NCBI GenBank assembly: GCA_022796195.1
Contig: JAAWIE010000005.1
Coordinates: 1-64,000, forward strand
Source: Lawsonibacter sp.
GTDB lineage: Bacteria > Bacillota > Clostridia > Oscillospirales > Oscillospiraceae
Reading direction: 5' to 3'
DNA length: 64,000 nt
Positions 46,958 through 57,270 of the stretch are shown here, piece after piece. Numbering within the stretch: the stretch's first letter is position 1; every line of letters starts with the position of its first letter. A program made the position numbers and the translations under genes. The notes beneath the pieces are model-generated. The model had not been told where the DNA came from and made no database searches. It saw only the letters and a list, made by a program, of their open reading frames with translations.

Positions 46958-47024
46958 AAAATCAGTTTACATCAAATAGGATTGGAAAAGGCCGAACGTC
47001 GGATGAGAGAAAGTGAGGTAACAG

Positions 47025-47501
47025 GTGTTCCAGATCGGGGATAAGGTGGTCCACCCTATGTATGGGGCGGGCACGGTGGACAGTATGGTCCAACAGACGG
47101 TGGATGGTGAGGCACGGGATTATTATATCCTGAAACTGCCAAACCGTTCCATGGTGGTGATGATCCCTACCGATAATTGTGAGGATATCGGTGTGCGTCC
47201 GGTGGTAGACCAGGAGCAGGCTAACCGGGTTCTTGCCGCAATTCCCGATATTCAAGTGGAGATGACCGCCAACTGGAACCACCGTTACAGAGAAAATATG
47301 GAGCGGATGAAAAGCGGCGACCTTTTGGAGGTGGCCCGGGTCATAAAGGGTCTTACCATTCGGGACCAGAAAAGAGGACTGTCCACCGGAGAGCGAAAAA
47401 TGCTCCACTCGGCCAAGCAGATCCTCATCTCTGAAATCGTGCTGTCCAAAAGCGTCAGTTATGAGTCGGTAGAGGAAGAGCTGAACACCGCGCTGGCATG
47501 A
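47025..47501 (+). CDS. CarD/CdnL family transcriptional regulator
   Basis: FQIGDKVVHPMYGAGTVDSM; GTG start. Confidence 0.92.
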   Translation: MFQIGDKVVHPMYGAGTVDSMVQQTVDGEARDYYILKLPNRSMVVMIPTDNCEDIGVRPVVDQEQANRVLAAIPDIQVEMTANWNHRYRENMERMKSGDLLEVARVIKGLTIRDQKRGLSTGERKMLHSAKQILISEIVLSKSVSYESVEEELNTALA

Positions 47502-47653
47502 ACATGGCGAAAGATTAGGGCGGCTTTTTTATTCCGAATGGGAATGAAAAGGCCGCCATATTTTATATGCTATGGAAGGTGCCAGAATGAAAAAGGAGTC
47601 AGAATTCCGGCAGAGCTGGCGCAGAAAAATTGACGGAGTAAGGAGCGAGGATT

Positions 47654-48364
47654 ATGGCAGGATTGTTGTCTCTGTTTCACAAGAAGCCTGCGCCGCCAAC
47701 TTGTTCGGTGGTCATTGTGGCTGCTGGATCGGCCCGGCGCATGGAGGGGATCGACAAGGTGCTGGCTCCCCTGGGGGAACTGCCTGTAATAGTTCACACC
47801 CTGTATGCCTTTCAGGACGCCCCAGCGGTGGATGAGATTGTAGTGGTCACCCGAGGGGACTTGCTGGTGGAAGTGGGCCGGCTGTGCAAAGAATTTGCGT
47901 TCGATAAGGTAACAAAGGTGGTGATTGGGGGAAAAGAGCGGATTTACTCCGTTCAGGCCGGACTGAATGAAGTGCGAACAGAGGCGGCCCTTATTGCCAT
48001 TCATGACGGTGCGCGGCCTCTGGTGACCCAGGAGATGATTCAGGAGACCGTGAATGCTGCGGCGTTGATGTCTGCCGCCGCTCCTGCTGTCCCGCTGACA
48101 GACACCATTAAGCGGGCGGAGGGAGGACGAACGGCTGAGACATTAGACCGCACCCAACTGTGGGCAGTTCAGACCCCTCAAATTTTTGAGGCTGGATTGA
48201 TTCGGACCGCCGTGAAAAAGGCGATTGATGATGGGGAGCTTCTGACAGACGACTGCGGCGCGGTGGAGCGGCTGGGGATGCCAGTAACCCTTACTCAGGG
48301 CAGTCGGGCGAATATTAAGATTACCACTCCCCTAGACTTGACCTTTGGGGAGGCAATTCTGTAA
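47654..48364 (+). CDS. ispD: 2-C-methyl-D-erythritol 4-phosphate cytidylyltransferase
   Basis: [37 protein letters not shown]. Confidence 0.94.
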   Translation: MAGLLSLFHKKPAPPTCSVVIVAAGSARRMEGIDKVLAPLGELPVIVHTLYAFQDAPAVDEIVVVTRGDLLVEVGRLCKEFAFDKVTKVVIGGKERIYSVQAGLNEVRTEAALIAIHDGARPLVTQEMIQETVNAAALMSAAAPAVPLTDTIKRAEGGRTAETLDRTQLWAVQTPQIFEAGLIRTAVKKAIDDGELLTDDCGAVERLGMPVTLTQGSRANIKITTPLDLTFGEAIL

Positions 48365-48384
48365 GCCAAAGGGGAGGATGTGCT

Positions 48385-48867
48385 GTGAGTATGATTCGTA
48401 CTGGACATGGTTATGATGTCCACCGGCTAGCCGCAGGCCGGAAACTGATCCTAGGAGGGGTGCATATCCCCTGGGAACTGGGACTGCTGGGGCATTCCGA
48501 CGCGGATGTGCTGACCCATGCCATTATGGACGCTCTGCTTGGGGCGGCGGGCTTGGGGGATATCGGGAAGTATTTTCCCGATACGGACCCCGCTTATGCC
48601 GGAGCGGACAGTATGAAGCTGCTGGGTCACGTAGCTGGACTGCTGGAAGACTGCGGGTTTGCGGTGGGCAATGTCGATGCTACAATTTTGGCTCAGCGAC
48701 CTAAACTGGCTCCGCATATCCTGGCGATGCGAGAGAATCTGGCTCGAGTCATTGGGATTGACCCCTCTCAGGTCAGTGTCAAAGCCACTACGGAGGAGGG
48801 GCTTGGTTTTACTGGTTCTGGCGAGGGGATGGCCGCCCACGCGGTTTGTCTGTTGGTGAGTAAATAA
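48385..48867 (+). CDS. ispF: 2-C-methyl-D-erythritol 2,4-cyclodiphosphate synthase
   Basis: [40 protein letters not shown]. Confidence 0.96.
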   Translation: MSMIRTGHGYDVHRLAAGRKLILGGVHIPWELGLLGHSDADVLTHAIMDALLGAAGLGDIGKYFPDTDPAYAGADSMKLLGHVAGLLEDCGFAVGNVDATILAQRPKLAPHILAMRENLARVIGIDPSQVSVKATTEEGLGFTGSGEGMAAHAVCLLVSK

Positions 48868-48993
48868 AGCAGAAAAGTCCAGCGTGTCTGCACGCACAAT
48901 GAGGAAGTACAGAACAATATGGACAGTACAGGAAACACTGCGAGAGAACAGGGAACTGGTTAAGAAGCAGGTCCCTGTTTGGGATTATTAAGA

Positions 48994-49027
48994 AGAAGTA
49001 CCAGCCGTGCGGCCGGTACTTCTTTTG
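48994..49027. terminator. Bidirectional intrinsic terminator between ispF and lysS
   Basis: AAGAAGTACCaGCCG-N2-CGGCcGGTACTTCTTTT. Confidence 0.8.
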
Positions 49028-49054
49028 CAGTTATAAAACATTATATGCCGAAAT

Positions 49055-50560
49055 TCAATCCAGCGGCTTCATGGTCGGGAAAAGGATCACTTCTCGGATT
49101 GAGTCGGAGCCGGTGAGCAGCATGACACAGCGGTCGATGCCGATGCCTAATCCGCCTGTGGGGGGCATACCGTACTCCAGCGCAGTGAGGAAGTCCTCGT
49201 CCATCATACCGGCTTCGTCGTCTCCCTTGTCCCGCAATTCCACCTGTTTTTGGAACCGCTGGCGCTGATCGATGGGGTCATTGAGTTCAGAGAAAGCATT
49301 GCCCATCTCGCTGTGGCAGATGAACAGCTCAAACCGCTCAGTGAGCCGGGGGTCCTTGGGGGAGCGTTTAGCCAGAGGGGATACGTCCACTGGATGCATA
49401 GTGATAAAGGTGGGCTGGATCAGTTTTTCTTCCACCCGCTGGTCGAAGCACTCATACAGGGCGTTGCCCCAGGTTTTGTCTGCCGTCTCGGGCAGTTCCA
49501 CACCAATGGATTTTGCGGCGGCAACCGCTTCTTCGTCGGAGGAAATGGCCATGAAGTCGAGACCGCAATACTGCTTTACCGCCTCGTGCATCGGCATCCT
49601 GGGCCACCCGGGGGTCAAATCGATGTCCTCTCCCTGCCACTGGAGCTGGTAGGTTCCAAGAATTTTCTGGGCTGCGGAGGACAGCAGGTCCTCAAAAAGG
49701 TCCATCATGTCGTTGAAGTCGGCATAAGCCTGATAAAGTTCGATAGTGGTGAACTCAGGGTTGTGCTTGGGATCCATTCCCTCGTTGCGGAAAATGCGGC
49801 CGATCTCATAGACCCGGTCCATGCCGCCGACAATCAGCCGCTTGAGGGGCAGTTCGGTGGCGATACGCATGTACATGTCGATATCCAGTGTGTTGTGGTG
49901 GGTGACGAAGGGCCGGGCGGTAGCCCCGCCAGAAATGGTGTTGAGCACCGGAGTTTCTACTTCCATAAAGCCGCGTGCATCCATAAAGTCCCGGACATGC
50001 TTGATAAAGCGAGAACGGAGGACAAAGTTGCGCTTGACCTCCGGGTTGACAATCAGGTCCACATACCGCTGGCGGTAACGCAGCTCAGTGCTGGTCAGAC
50101 CGTGGAACTTTTCGGGCAGGGGGAGAAGGGACTTGGACAGCAGGGTGACCCGGACCACCCGCACGGACATCTCGCCCCGCTGTGTACGAAAGACCACTCC
50201 ATGGACCCCGACAATATCGCCAATGTCGTACTTTTTGAAGCGGTTGTATTCGGTTTCATCCATCTCGTCCTTGCGGGCATAGAGCTGGATGCGTCCGCTT
50301 TTGTCCTGTAAATCGCAAAAGGACACTTTGCCCATTCCACGCTTGGACATGAGACGGCCTGCGACGGTCACATCTTTCCCCTCCAGGGCGTCGAAATTCT
50401 CTTTGATGTTGGCGGAATCGTGATCCGCCACAAAGCGTGTAATGGTAAATGGGTCGTTCCCGCTTTCCTGAAGCTCCTTCAGCTTGTCCCTGCGAATTTG
50501 GAGCAGCTGGGACAGGTTCTCCTGTTCCGTTGCTCCAGTCTGATGATTCTTATCGGCCAT
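49055..50560 (-). CDS. lysS: Lysyl-tRNA synthetase, class II
   Basis: YRQRYVDLI, FRNEGMDPKHNPEFT, GLGIGIDRCVMLLTGSDSIREVILFPTMK. Confidence 0.97.
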   Translation of the reverse strand: MADKNHQTGATEQENLSQLLQIRRDKLKELQESGNDPFTITRFVADHDSANIKENFDALEGKDVTVAGRLMSKRGMGKVSFCDLQDKSGRIQLYARKDEMDETEYNRFKKYDIGDIVGVHGVVFRTQRGEMSVRVVRVTLLSKSLLPLPEKFHGLTSTELRYRQRYVDLIVNPEVKRNFVLRSRFIKHVRDFMDARGFMEVETPVLNTISGGATARPFVTHHNTLDIDMYMRIATELPLKRLIVGGMDRVYEIGRIFRNEGMDPKHNPEFTTIELYQAYADFNDMMDLFEDLLSSAAQKILGTYQLQWQGEDIDLTPGWPRMPMHEAVKQYCGLDFMAISSDEEAVAAAKSIGVELPETADKTWGNALYECFDQRVEEKLIQPTFITMHPVDVSPLAKRSPKDPRLTERFELFICHSEMGNAFSELNDPIDQRQRFQKQVELRDKGDDEAGMMDEDFLTALEYGMPPTGGLGIGIDRCVMLLTGSDSIREVILFPTMKPLD

Positions 50561-50623
50561 GTGGACCACTCCTATTTTTTCTTATCGTTTTGCTGGACCG
50601 CAGAAGCTGCGGCCCCTGTGAGG

Positions 50624-51097
50624 TTACCGCTCAACCTTTAAAATTTTGTACTCCACCGGACCGGCAGGGGCGTCTACGGTAACATCGTCTCCGGCATTTT
50701 TGCCCAGCAGCGCCCGGCCGAAGGGGGAGTCCTCCGAGATCGCGCCGTTCATGGGGTCGGCCTCTTGAGAGCCGACAATCTTATAAGTCTCTTCCTCATT
50801 AAACTCCTTGTCCAGCACCGTGACAGTAGAACCAAGGCGGACGTCTTCGCCGTCTCCGTCGTCGCCCTCAATCACTACATAGTTGGACAAAATTTCTTCC
50901 AGTTCTGCCAGCCGGGAGTGGAGCTTACCCTGTTCGTTTTTTGCCTCGTCATACTCGCTGTTCTCAGACAGATCGCCAAAAGAGCGGGCCTCTTTCAGCA
51001 GCTCGGCTACTTCCGCCTCGCGGACGGTTTTCAGATAGTTCAGCTCATCCTGCAATTCCTTAAGCCGCTCTGGGCTCAGCTTGTATTCTTTTGCCAT
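50624..51097 (-). CDS. greA: Transcription elongation factor GreA
   Basis: ARSFGDLSENSEYDEAKNEQ and DSPFGRALLGKNAGD motifs. Confidence 0.97.
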   Translation of the reverse strand: MAKEYKLSPERLKELQDELNYLKTVREAEVAELLKEARSFGDLSENSEYDEAKNEQGKLHSRLAELEEILSNYVVIEGDDGDGEDVRLGSTVTVLDKEFNEEETYKIVGSQEADPMNGAISEDSPFGRALLGKNAGDDVTVDAPAGPVEYKILKVER

Positions 51098-51200
51098 GAA
51101 AATCGCACACCTTTCTATCGTTCTACAGACCGTGTCACAGACCGGCCTGTTGGGTATAATCCCGCATTCTGTGACATTATATGTGTTTCCAGGCTATATG

Positions 51201-51878
51201 TCAAGTGATTTTTATGTCCTCCGGACCCAGCTGCCCCCCCTCCCACAGTGCGGCCAGCAGGGGAAGATTTTCCTGGTCTTCCTCGGCCAGTTCCGGCGCG
51301 GCAAGGGTCAGTCCCGCCAGCTGGGGCTGGGTGCCGTACAAGTCCAAGGTGGTCTCTTCCCGTTGGGGGCAGTCTTGAAACCGCAGGGCAATTTGTCCCT
51401 CTTCCTGGGGCGGCATAACTGGTATCCCAAACTCCCGCCGAAGCCACAGGGCCAGTTCCTCGCCGCCTCTGGGGGCGTCTACGACCAGCCGGCGCACTCG
51501 GGGACAGAGCTGAGCGGCTGTTCGAGCTAAGTCATGGTCCACCCGAACCCCCCGCAGGGCTACTGTGGCGCGGTCTGGAGCCAATCCGCCGCGCTCTAGC
51601 GCCTCCAATGCCAGGGAGGCCGATTGTGCCCGGACAAAACACTCTGGCTCCACGGGCCGCAGGCCAAAGCGTTCTAGCAGAGGCCAGCGGGAAAAATTCC
51701 GGGGGACCAATACCCGCAGGGCGCCGCCCCGGCGAAGTTCCCGTCCCGCACGGCGCAGGCGGCGTTCTCCCCAGAAGCCCTCCAAGCCGGCCTCCGCCCG
51801 CAGGACGGCCAGCCCATACAGCCGGCTTTCTGCCGCTGTTCCCCATCCTTTGGGTGTGAAAACAAGTTGTCCAATCAA
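51201..51878 (-). CDS. Conserved hypothetical protein
   Basis: Long ORF with codon bias matching neighbours, between greA and spoIIR; no recognised motif. Confidence 0.65.
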   Translation of the reverse strand: MIGQLVFTPKGWGTAAESRLYGLAVLRAEAGLEGFWGERRLRRAGRELRRGGALRVLVPRNFSRWPLLERFGLRPVEPECFVRAQSASLALEALERGGLAPDRATVALRGVRVDHDLARTAAQLCPRVRRLVVDAPRGGEELALWLRREFGIPVMPPQEEGQIALRFQDCPQREETTLDLYGTQPQLAGLTLAAPELAEEDQENLPLLAALWEGGQLGPEDIKIT

Positions 51879-51940
51879 AAAAATCCCCCCTCTCCACAGC
51901 CTATGCGGGAGAGAGGAGAATATGTTAACTTTAGCGGATG

Positions 51941-52558
51941 TTATTCAAACAAACCCTGTAATTCGCCCAAAAGTTCCATCGCTTTGAACTTGAGGACGTA
52001 GCCTTCGCCGTCACCGGTGACCAAAGCGCCCTGGTTTTCGGTGAAGTAACCGGCCTCTAGAGCCTGGTCCACTGTCTCACTGGCCGCGCCCAGGCACAGG
52101 GGTGGAAAAGCCACGCACCACCAATTTTGTCCCTGACCCTCGCCGATGGTGACCCGAAGGGCGGTATAGGTTCCGGCGGGGAGGGCAAAGCCCTCGTACT
52201 CCTTGGTAGGGAACCAGCAGTCGGTGAGCTGAGCGGTGACGGGATAGTCAAAGCCCTGCTCCGTCACTACTGCCTGACCGGCGGCGGCAAGGTCGGGTAA
52301 ATGTCCCTCCAGCGTCGCGCGGGCCTGTTCCAGTGTGGCTCCCTGGGGATATAATATCTCTGCCTGTTCCAGCACCCGGTCCCGCACCGCCAGTTTAAGT
52401 GATTGGTCTGCACTGCTGTCCGAATTCGCAATGACATGAAAGCGGATGACACGATCCGCTAAATCCTTCTGCTCCTGACCCAGCCAGCTGCCGGTTACGA
52501 CGGCGACTAGAATTCCAAACATCAGCGCCAGTTCCCAGCGTTTTAATTTCCGATCCAT
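51941..52558 (-). CDS. spoIIR: Stage II sporulation protein R
   Basis: N-terminal TM, IRFHVIANSDSSADQSLKLAVRDRVLE, WWCVAFPPLCL. Confidence 0.94.
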   Translation of the reverse strand: MDRKLKRWELALMFGILVAVVTGSWLGQEQKDLADRVIRFHVIANSDSSADQSLKLAVRDRVLEQAEILYPQGATLEQARATLEGHLPDLAAAGQAVVTEQGFDYPVTAQLTDCWFPTKEYEGFALPAGTYTALRVTIGEGQGQNWWCVAFPPLCLGAASETVDQALEAGYFTENQGALVTGDGEGYVLKFKAMELLGELQGLFE

Positions 52559-52576
52559 AAAGTCCTCCTGGGGACG

Positions 52577-52624
52577 AAAAAAGCCGTCCGCACTGTAAAT
52601 TTCTTACAGTATAGACGGCTTTCT
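52577..52624 (-). terminator. Terminator-like hairpin between ispE and spoIIR
   Basis: AAAAAAGCCGTC...ACTGTAA-N5-TTACAGT...GACGGCTTT. Confidence 0.6.
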
Positions 52625-52630
52625 GCAAGT

Positions 52631-53482
52631 TTAAACGGTCTGCGTCAAAAAAACTTCGCCGCCCAACCCGTTTAAACGTTCTTGGGCCTCCAGAGCGCAG
52701 TTTTTATCCTCAAAAAGTCCAAACGCGGTAGGGCCGGTGCCGCTCATGCTGGCGCCCAACGCCCCGCACTGAATCAGAATATTTTTAATGTCGTTCACCC
52801 GGGAACGCCGGTGGAGGGGGAGCGCGTCCTCAAAGACATTATACATCCGCCGGGCTACCCCGGCCAGGTCTCCGGCCTCCAGAGCGGCAATTACTCCCTT
52901 AGTGTCGGGACGGCAGCGCAGGCGCACGCGGTCGATCTTAGCGAACAGAGCGGGGGTGGAGATGGAGAATTCCGGTTTGCACAGTACCACCCAGCACTGG
53001 GGCAGAGGGGGAAGGGGAGTGAGGATTTCACCCCGCCCCTCGGCCAGGGCAGTTCCTCCCAGTACGCAGTAGGGCACGTCGGAACCGACCCGCTCTCCAA
53101 CCCGGGCCAGCTCCATGGGGGACAGGGGAGTATCCTCCATAGCGTTCAGCGCACGGAGGATAGCTGCGGCATCGCTGCTGCCGCCAGCCATGCCGGCGCA
53201 GACGGGGATACGTTTGTCAATGGTAATGTCCAGCCCCTGGGGCGGTTCCTTTCGGGTTTCCCACCAGACGAGAGCGGCTTGAGCCGCCAGATTTTTTTCG
53301 TTGTTGGGGAGGAAATGGAGGTTTGTATACACACATATCCCTTTGCCCTCCTTTGCTTTCAAGGTGAGGCGGTCGGACAGGTCGATGGTCTGCATCACCA
53401 TGCGCAGGTCGTGGTAGCCGTCAGGCCGGCTTCCCAGCACGTCCAGGGTCAAATTCAGCTTTGCGCGGGCCGGAACCTCCAT
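52631..53482 (-). CDS. ispE: 4-diphosphocytidyl-2-C-methyl-D-erythritol kinase
   Basis: ARAKLNLTLDVLGSRPDGYHDL, PVCAGMAGGSSDAAAILRALN. Confidence 0.95.
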   Translation of the reverse strand: MEVPARAKLNLTLDVLGSRPDGYHDLRMVMQTIDLSDRLTLKAKEGKGICVYTNLHFLPNNEKNLAAQAALVWWETRKEPPQGLDITIDKRIPVCAGMAGGSSDAAAILRALNAMEDTPLSPMELARVGERVGSDVPYCVLGGTALAEGRGEILTPLPPLPQCWVVLCKPEFSISTPALFAKIDRVRLRCRPDTKGVIAALEAGDLAGVARRMYNVFEDALPLHRRSRVNDIKNILIQCGALGASMSGTGPTAFGLFEDKNCALEAQERLNGLGGEVFLTQTV

Positions 53483-53494
53483 GGCCTTTCCTCC

Positions 53495-54766
53495 CTATTT
53501 TCTAATTTTACGGGCCTCTAAATAGAACCGCTTGTCCTGGGCCTCTCCCAGAGAGAAGGTTTTTCTAGGCAAGACCCCGTCGTGAATCACCGTGGGGAAG
53601 AGGGCGCTTTTCTCCATCGGCGGAAGGAGAAAAGCAATGGCATCTTCCCGCTCCTCGGCCAGCTTCTGGGCCTCTTCGGCCCCGTGGATATAGTCCACCC
53701 TGGCTCTGGGACGGGCGGCTATGTAGTCGTCCAGAAATTCCTGGAGGGTTCCCACGGGCAGCCGGGCCTGGGGCTGTTCCACGGTGACCTCTCCACGGCT
53801 CCAACGGTTGATGACGAAGGGGAAAACCTGTCCCTCGCCCCGGCCCTGAATGGCGGAAGGGTAGTAAGCCAGAAAAGCGTCCAGCAGTTCCTCCGGCCGC
53901 GCGCCGAAGACGACTCGGTGGATGGGCTGGAAATCAATTCCTTCGTCGTGAAGGTTCACCAGCTCACACAGGGCATATCGGGAAGGGAGCTCCGGCCACT
54001 GGGCTGGGGCGGTGAGACCCTTGCGGCGCTCGTAACACTCCTTGGCGGTGGCTAGGGAGTGGTTGCCGTCGCCGACGGCAAAAAGCAAGCCATCCAGATC
54101 CTGTTCCACCCGGTTTTGGCGGGTGTTCAGCGCCTGGAGTACCCAGTGGGTCAGTTCTCCAGACAGCCGCCAACCCCTGATGTGACCTCCATTCTCCATC
54201 AGCTCAAAGTCATAGAGCGGCTCCATCTCCCCGGTTTTGACGGACAGAGGTTCTATAATCATATGGTGGGGGTCGTCCACAAGCAGCATGGTGTGGGGCA
54301 GTTCGATAGGGGCGTTTTTCCGCACTGCTACCCGAGGCGGGATGCGAGACATGACCGTGCCCTCAGTGCTCCGGATGGCAGAGGTGGAACCCGGTTCATA
54401 GTCATATTGCTCCAAGTCCACCATGCCGATCAGCCCACGGCGGGTTTTGCCGCTGTGCAAGGTACGCTCCACATAGATCAGGCTGTTGGGATACTCCTGG
54501 AACCGGCCCTCCCGCAGATAACGGCTCATGGTGTTGTTGATTTCCATGATGTCCGTTTCTACGCTGGGGCCCTCCAGACAGCTTTCGGGCAGAATCAGCC
54601 GCAGGGAGGAGGGGTCACGGCCCACCCGGTTTTCTACTCTCTGCCAGTATTCGGGCCGGGAGGTGTATTGGTCGCAGGCCACCACCGACCACAGGGACAG
54701 GTCGCAGTCCCGGGGCAGGAGGATATCCGCCGGCTTGAAGGGCAGGTTTTCAAATAAATCGTTCAT
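53495..54766 (-). CDS. DUF1015 family protein
   Basis: LLPRDCDLSLWSVVACDQYTSRPEYWQRVE, FAVGDGNHSLATAKECYE. Confidence 0.88.
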   Translation of the reverse strand: MNDLFENLPFKPADILLPRDCDLSLWSVVACDQYTSRPEYWQRVENRVGRDPSSLRLILPESCLEGPSVETDIMEINNTMSRYLREGRFQEYPNSLIYVERTLHSGKTRRGLIGMVDLEQYDYEPGSTSAIRSTEGTVMSRIPPRVAVRKNAPIELPHTMLLVDDPHHMIIEPLSVKTGEMEPLYDFELMENGGHIRGWRLSGELTHWVLQALNTRQNRVEQDLDGLLFAVGDGNHSLATAKECYERRKGLTAPAQWPELPSRYALCELVNLHDEGIDFQPIHRVVFGARPEELLDAFLAYYPSAIQGRGEGQVFPFVINRWSRGEVTVEQPQARLPVGTLQEFLDDYIAARPRARVDYIHGAEEAQKLAEEREDAIAFLLPPMEKSALFPTVIHDGVLPRKTFSLGEAQDKRFYLEARKIRK

Positions 54767-54795
54767 ATTCCGTCACTCGTTTTCATCTTGATGAT

Positions 54796-55395
54796 TCACA
54801 GCGCCCCTTCAATGGCGGCAAGCAGTTCGTCAAATTCCTCAAAGGCGAGCAGTTCCGGGTGGGCGGCCTTGATGGCTTCGGTGGACTTGAACAGGAACCC
54901 CGCCTTGCTGGCCTGAATCATGCCCAGGTCATTAAAGCTGTCCCCGGCGGCGATGGTGTCGTAGCCGATGGATTGCAGGGCCTTTACGGTGGTCAGTTTG
55001 GACTGCTGGCACCGCATTTTGTAACCGGTAATCTCTCCGTTTTTGGCCACCTCCAGCGTGTTGCAGAACAGAGAGGGCCAGCCCAGTTTTTCCATCAAGG
55101 GTTTGGCAAATTGTTCAAAGGTGTCGCTGAGGATAATGACCTGGGTTTCGGAACGCAGTTTGTCCAAAAATGCCTTTGCGCCGGGCAGAGGATCGATTTT
55201 GGTAATCACGGCCTGAATTTCCTTTAACCCCAGTCCGTGTTCCTTCAAAATTCCCAGCCGCCAGGTCATCAGCTTGTCATAGTCCGGTTCATCCCGGGTC
55301 GTGCGGCACAGTTCTGGAATTCCGCTGGCCTCGGAAAAGGCAATCCAGATTTCCGGGACCAGTACGCCCTCCATATCTAAACAAACAATGTTCAT
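54796..55395 (-). CDS. thrH: Phosphoserine phosphatase / homoserine phosphotransferase (ThrH-like HAD)
   Basis: CLDMEGVLVPEIWIAFSE, ILSDTFEQFAKPLMEKLGWP, AAGDSFNDLGMI. Confidence 0.9.
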   Translation of the reverse strand: MNIVCLDMEGVLVPEIWIAFSEASGIPELCRTTRDEPDYDKLMTWRLGILKEHGLGLKEIQAVITKIDPLPGAKAFLDKLRSETQVIILSDTFEQFAKPLMEKLGWPSLFCNTLEVAKNGEITGYKMRCQQSKLTTVKALQSIGYDTIAAGDSFNDLGMIQASKAGFLFKSTEAIKAAHPELLAFEEFDELLAAIEGAL

Positions 55396-55461
55396 TGTAT
55401 CATCCTTTCCATGTGCGCTCTTGTCCGGCGCTGCGCCAAAGGAGGTTTTGCCGGCAGGTGG

Positions 55462-56649
55462 TCATGTCTCCTTGCTCTGCTTTCTCCGCAGGTTGGTGAG
55501 GAAGTTGTCCAACCGGGCCACAGCCTCAGCGATATCCTTCATAGAAGCGGCGTAACAAGCCCGGACGAAGCCCTCGCCGCCAGGACCGAAGGCCGAACCG
55601 GGGATGACGGCCACCTTTTCTTCCAGCAGGAAGCGTTCGCAGAATTCCTCGCTGGTCAGACCGGTGGAGCGGATATCAGGGAAGACATAAAATGCGCCCT
55701 TAGGTTCGAAGCAGGACAGGCCAATCCGGTTAAGGCTCTCCACCAGATAGCGGCGGCGGCTGTCGTACTCTTCCCGCATATGTTCAATGTCCGGGTCGCC
55801 GTTGCGCATGGCCTCCACAGCGGCGTACTGGCTGGTGGTGGGGGCGGACATAATGCCAAACTGATGCAGTTTGGTCATAGCGGCGACAATGGGTTTCGGG
55901 GCACAGACATAGCCCATGCGCCAGCCGGTCATAGCGTGGCTTTTGGAGAAGCCATTGACTACGATGGTGCGCTCATACATACCGGTGATGTTGGCCAGCG
56001 AGACGTGGCGGCGGCCGTAGGTCAGCTCCGCGTAAATCTCATCGGATACCACCATAATTTCGGTATCCTTCAGAACCTCGGCGATAGCCTCCAGGTCCTT
56101 CCGGTCCATGGTTCCCCCGGTGGGATTGGAGGGGAAGGGGAGAACCAGTACCTTCGTTTTTGGGGTGATGGCCGCTTTCAGGTCCTCTGGGGTGAGACGG
56201 AATTGGTTTTCCGCCTTTAGGGTTAAATATTTGGTTACTCCACCGGCCATTTCAGCCAAGGGTCCATAGCACACAAAGGAGGGGACTGGAACAATTACCT
56301 CATCCCCCGGGTTGATCAGCACACGCAGAGCCAGGTCAATAGCCTCGCTGCCGCCCACGGTGACCAGAATTTGGCTGGCGTAGTCGTAATGCAGGTCAAA
56401 GCGGCGTTCTAAGTAGGCGGAAATCTCCCGGCGGAGCTGAAGCATACCGGCATTCGAGGTATACTTGGTGTGCCCCCGCTCCAGAGAGTAGATGCCTGCG
56501 TCCCGGATATGCCATGGTGTGACAAAGTCCGGTTCGCCGATACCCAGGGAGATGGCGTCGGTCATCTCCTCCAGGATATCGAAAAATTTCCGGATTCCGG
56601 AGGGCTTGATATTCTGTATCTTCTGGTTCAGAATGTTGTCGTAATTCAT
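55462..56649 (-). CDS. Aminotransferase class I/II (PLP-dependent)
   Basis: PFPSNPTGG, SDEIYAELTYG, VNGFSKSHAMTGWRMGY. Confidence 0.94.
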   Translation of the reverse strand: MNYDNILNQKIQNIKPSGIRKFFDILEEMTDAISLGIGEPDFVTPWHIRDAGIYSLERGHTKYTSNAGMLQLRREISAYLERRFDLHYDYASQILVTVGGSEAIDLALRVLINPGDEVIVPVPSFVCYGPLAEMAGGVTKYLTLKAENQFRLTPEDLKAAITPKTKVLVLPFPSNPTGGTMDRKDLEAIAEVLKDTEIMVVSDEIYAELTYGRRHVSLANITGMYERTIVVNGFSKSHAMTGWRMGYVCAPKPIVAAMTKLHQFGIMSAPTTSQYAAVEAMRNGDPDIEHMREEYDSRRRYLVESLNRIGLSCFEPKGAFYVFPDIRSTGLTSEEFCERFLLEEKVAVIPGSAFGPGGEGFVRACYAASMKDIAEAVARLDNFLTNLRRKQSKET

Positions 56650-57125
56650 GTAAAGATATACTCCCTTTCCTCCGGGTCCTGGGGGCGGAACACCAGATGC
56701 TTCTCTTTGTACTTTTTTAGGATAAAGTGGGTTGCCGTGCCGGTAACGCCCTGAATGGGGGCCAGCCGCTCGCTGACAAACCGGGCTACCTCCCGCAGGG
56801 TGCGGCCGGAGATGATCACGGTCAGGTCAAAGGAACCGCTCATCAGATACATACTCTCCACCTCGTCGTATTGGTAGATACGCTCCGCGATGCGGTCGAA
56901 ACCGGCCTGAGACTGGGGGGTAACGTTGACCTCAATCAGTGCGGTTACCGTCTCCTTTCGGATGCGGTCCCAGTCGATGATTGCTTGATAGCCCAGAATG
57001 GTGCGGTCGTTTTCATATTTTTTGATTGCCGTGGTGGCCTCTTCCTCGCTCAGTCCCGCGGCGGCGGCCAGCGCCTCACCCGGTATGGTACAGTCCTGCT
57101 CCAGCAGTTCCAGCAGTTTTTCCAT
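56646..57125 (-). CDS. Lrp/AsnC family transcriptional regulator
   Basis: wHTH plus ligand-binding domain (VTALIEVNVTPQSQAGFDRIAERIYQYDEVESMYLMSGSFDLTVIISGRTL). Confidence 0.9.
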   Translation of the reverse strand: MEKLLELLEQDCTIPGEALAAAAGLSEEEATTAIKKYENDRTILGYQAIIDWDRIRKETVTALIEVNVTPQSQAGFDRIAERIYQYDEVESMYLMSGSFDLTVIISGRTLREVARFVSERLAPIQGVTGTATHFILKKYKEKHLVFRPQDPEEREYIFT

Positions 57126-57204
57126 GGTGTTCCTCCTGACGTTCGGTCGATATTTGGATAGGTTACATTATACACGCAGCTGCAGGGAAAAACAATCCCA
57201 AATG

Positions 57205-57252
57205 CAAAAAAGCCTCCCCATAACCGATGATTCGTCTGGTATGGGGAGGCTT
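57205..57252 (-). terminator. Intrinsic terminator downstream of the aldo/keto reductase
   Basis: AAGCCTCCCCATA...TATGGGGAGGCTT with TTTTTT on the minus strand. Confidence 0.85.
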
Positions 57253-57270
57253 GATGCCAGGCCAAGGTGT

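Noticed and set aside
49250-50311. 353-aa + strand ORF opposite lysS
   Set aside because: Shadow ORF of lysS; no independent coding support.
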